NCBI GenBank assembly: GCA_038325665.1
Contig: JBBQJF010000301.1
Location: 1-6,605, forward strand
Length of the DNA: 6,605 bases
From: CAUJGQ01 sp038325665
Lineage (GTDB): Bacteria > Chloroflexota > Dehalococcoidia > CAUJGQ01
Reading direction: 5' to 3'
A program made the translations under genes and the position numbers. Each line of letters begins with the position of its first letter. Position 1 is the stretch's first letter. Positions 5,475 to 6,605 of this stretch are shown in pieces. The notes under the pieces are model-generated. The model made no database searches and was not told the origin of the DNA. It saw only the letters and a list, made by a program, of their open reading frames with translations.

Positions 5475-6605
5475 ATGCCGAAGTACCACATCTGGACCGT
5501 TGGCTGTCAGGTCAATGTCGCCGACTCGGCGAAGCTCGGCGCGGGACTCGACCGGCTGGGCTACGTGCCGGTCGAGGACGCCGCCGATGCCGATGTAGTC
5601 GTGCTCAACACTTGCGCCGTGCGCCAGGGCGCGGAGGACCGCGCCATCTCGAAGCTCGGGCGACTCAAGGGCATCAAGCAGCGCCGGCCGGAAATGAAGA
5701 TCGCGATGATGGGCTGCATGGTCGGCATGCGCACCACTGACCTGGAAAAGCGCTTTCCGTACGTCGATGTCTTTGCCCGTCCGCAACGCTTCGACGACGT
5801 GCTCATCGCCCTCGGGACCGACCCCTCCGACCTCGGCGGCGAGTTCTGGCCGGAGACGGTGGGCGAGCCTCAGGGTGTGACGGCGTACGTGCCCGTGATC
5901 GAGGGCTGTGACAAGTTCTGCACCTATTGCATCGTGCCCTTCCGCCGCGGCCGCGAGCGCAGCCGCACGATTGCCGAGGTTGAGTATGAGGTCGCGACGC
6001 TGGTGCGCAAGGGTGTGCGTGAGGTGACGCTGCTCGGTCAGACGGTCGAGGCGTACGGTCACGATCTGCCCGAGCGACCCGACCTCGGCGACCTGATGCG
6101 CGCCATCCACGACCTGCCCGGCCTCGAGCGCATTCGCTTTCTCACCTCCTACCCGCCCGACATGACCGACCGGATCATCGAGACGGTCGCCGAACTGCCC
6201 AAGGTGTGCGAGTGGTTCAGCCTGCCGGTGCAATCCGGTCACGACGATATCCTAACCACCATGCGCCGCAGCTACACTCTCGCCCACTTTGTGAACCGGA
6301 TCGAGAAGGTGCGTTCGGTGATGCCACGGGTCGGCATCTCCACCGATGTGATCGTGGGCTTCCCCGGTGAGACCGATGAGCACTTCGCCGGTACCTACCG
6401 TCTGCTCGAAGAGTCGCGGTTCGACAAGGTGCATGTCGCCGCCTACTCGCCCCGACCCGGCACACTCGCCTGGCGCAAGATGGACGATGACGTGCCCACC
6501 TCGGTCAAACAGGAGCGCCTCCACGCCGTCGAGCGCCTCCAGGAGCGAATCGCAACCGAGATCAACGCGCCGCTGCTCGACACGGTCCAGCCGGTGCTGG
6601 TCGAG
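5475..6605 (+). CDS. miaB: tRNA-2-methylthio-N6-isopentenyladenosine synthase MiaB, 3' end outside window
   Basis: MiaB is a radical-SAM enzyme with two [4Fe-4S] clusters that adds a methylthio group to i6A37 of tRNAs reading UNN codons. 377 residues are visible and the frame is still open at the right edge; the family is usually about 440-480 long. The N-terminal methylthiotransferase domain carries Cys11, Cys47 and Cys81, the ligands of the auxiliary cluster. The radical-SAM cluster motif CxxxCxxC is at 145, 149 and 152 (GCDKFCTYCIVPFRRGRERSR region). SLPVQSGHD (249-257) and DVIVGFPGET (291-300) are also typical. The last residues enter the TRAM RNA-binding domain. GCQVNVADS favours MiaB over the relatives RimO and MtaB, although the usual GQNVNSYG reads GQTVEAYG (188-195). 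The isopentenyl transferase MiaA is not in the window. The upstream inverted repeat may influence expression. Confidence 0.93.
   Translation, partial: MPKYHIWTVGCQVNVADSAKLGAGLDRLGYVPVEDAADADVVVLNTCAVRQGAEDRAISKLGRLKGIKQRRPEMKIAMMGCMVGMRTTDLEKRFPYVDVFARPQRFDDVLIALGTDPSDLGGEFWPETVGEPQGVTAYVPVIEGCDKFCTYCIVPFRRGRERSRTIAEVEYEVATLVRKGVREVTLLGQTVEAYGHDLPERPDLGDLMRAIHDLPGLERIRFLTSYPPDMTDRIIETVAELPKVCEWFSLPVQSGHDDILTTMRRSYTLAHFVNRIEKVRSVMPRVGISTDVIVGFPGETDEHFAGTYRLLEESRFDKVHVAAYSPRPGTLAWRKMDDDVPTSVKQERLHAVERLQERIATEINAPLLDTVQPVLVE

Noticed and set aside
5469..6242. 257-codon minus-strand open frame opposite miaB
   Set aside because: miaB is certain from its cluster cysteines. The antisense frame has the His/Leu/Gly-rich look of a mirrored gene.

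Overview
The window is strongly GC-rich bacterial DNA with a chromosomal, housekeeping-type gene content. The MiaB sequence style (GCQVNVADS near the N-terminus, GQTVEAYGHD in the radical-SAM core), the SGFNIT variant in ComEC and a tRNA gene without an encoded CCA fit a Chloroflexota-like organism, perhaps the Thermomicrobia side. That placement is inferred from remembered sequence style, not from a search. I see no mobile element, CRISPR array, integrase or phage gene.

Layout: (1) At the left edge a minus-strand gene starts with a textbook AGGAGG ribosome site and leaves the window after two codons. (2) A divergent intergenic region of about 430 bp follows; it carries a good sigma70-like promoter pointing right and a leader with several short hairpins. 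(3) comEA and comEC form a competence pair: a membrane-anchored DNA receptor, then the inner-membrane DNA channel. The C-terminal metallo-beta-lactamase-like domain of ComEC is still recognisable but has lost its metal ligands. (4) rph (RNase PH) follows; homology demands a start at a CTG codon, 32 codons before the first in-frame ATG. (5) Convergent to rph, with only 10 bp between the stops, is a protein made of two HIT-type domains, the second with a degenerate histidine triad. (6) A tRNA-Ser(GCU) gene with its own plausible promoter follows, then an inverted repeat. (7) miaB, for methylthiolation of isopentenyl-A37 in tRNA, runs off the right edge.

How they work together: comEA and comEC act in one process, uptake of single-stranded DNA during transformation. 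rph (3' trimming of tRNA precursors), the tRNA gene and miaB all concern tRNA, but they are separate transcription units or at least separated by a minus-strand gene. The tRNA-Ser(GCU) has U36 and would not be expected to be a substrate of the adjacent MiaB. I found no convincing new multi-gene system. The points most worth a second look are the tandem HIT protein, the eroded nuclease-like domain of ComEC, the CTG start and 19-residue insertion of RNase PH, and the structured leader of the com operon.
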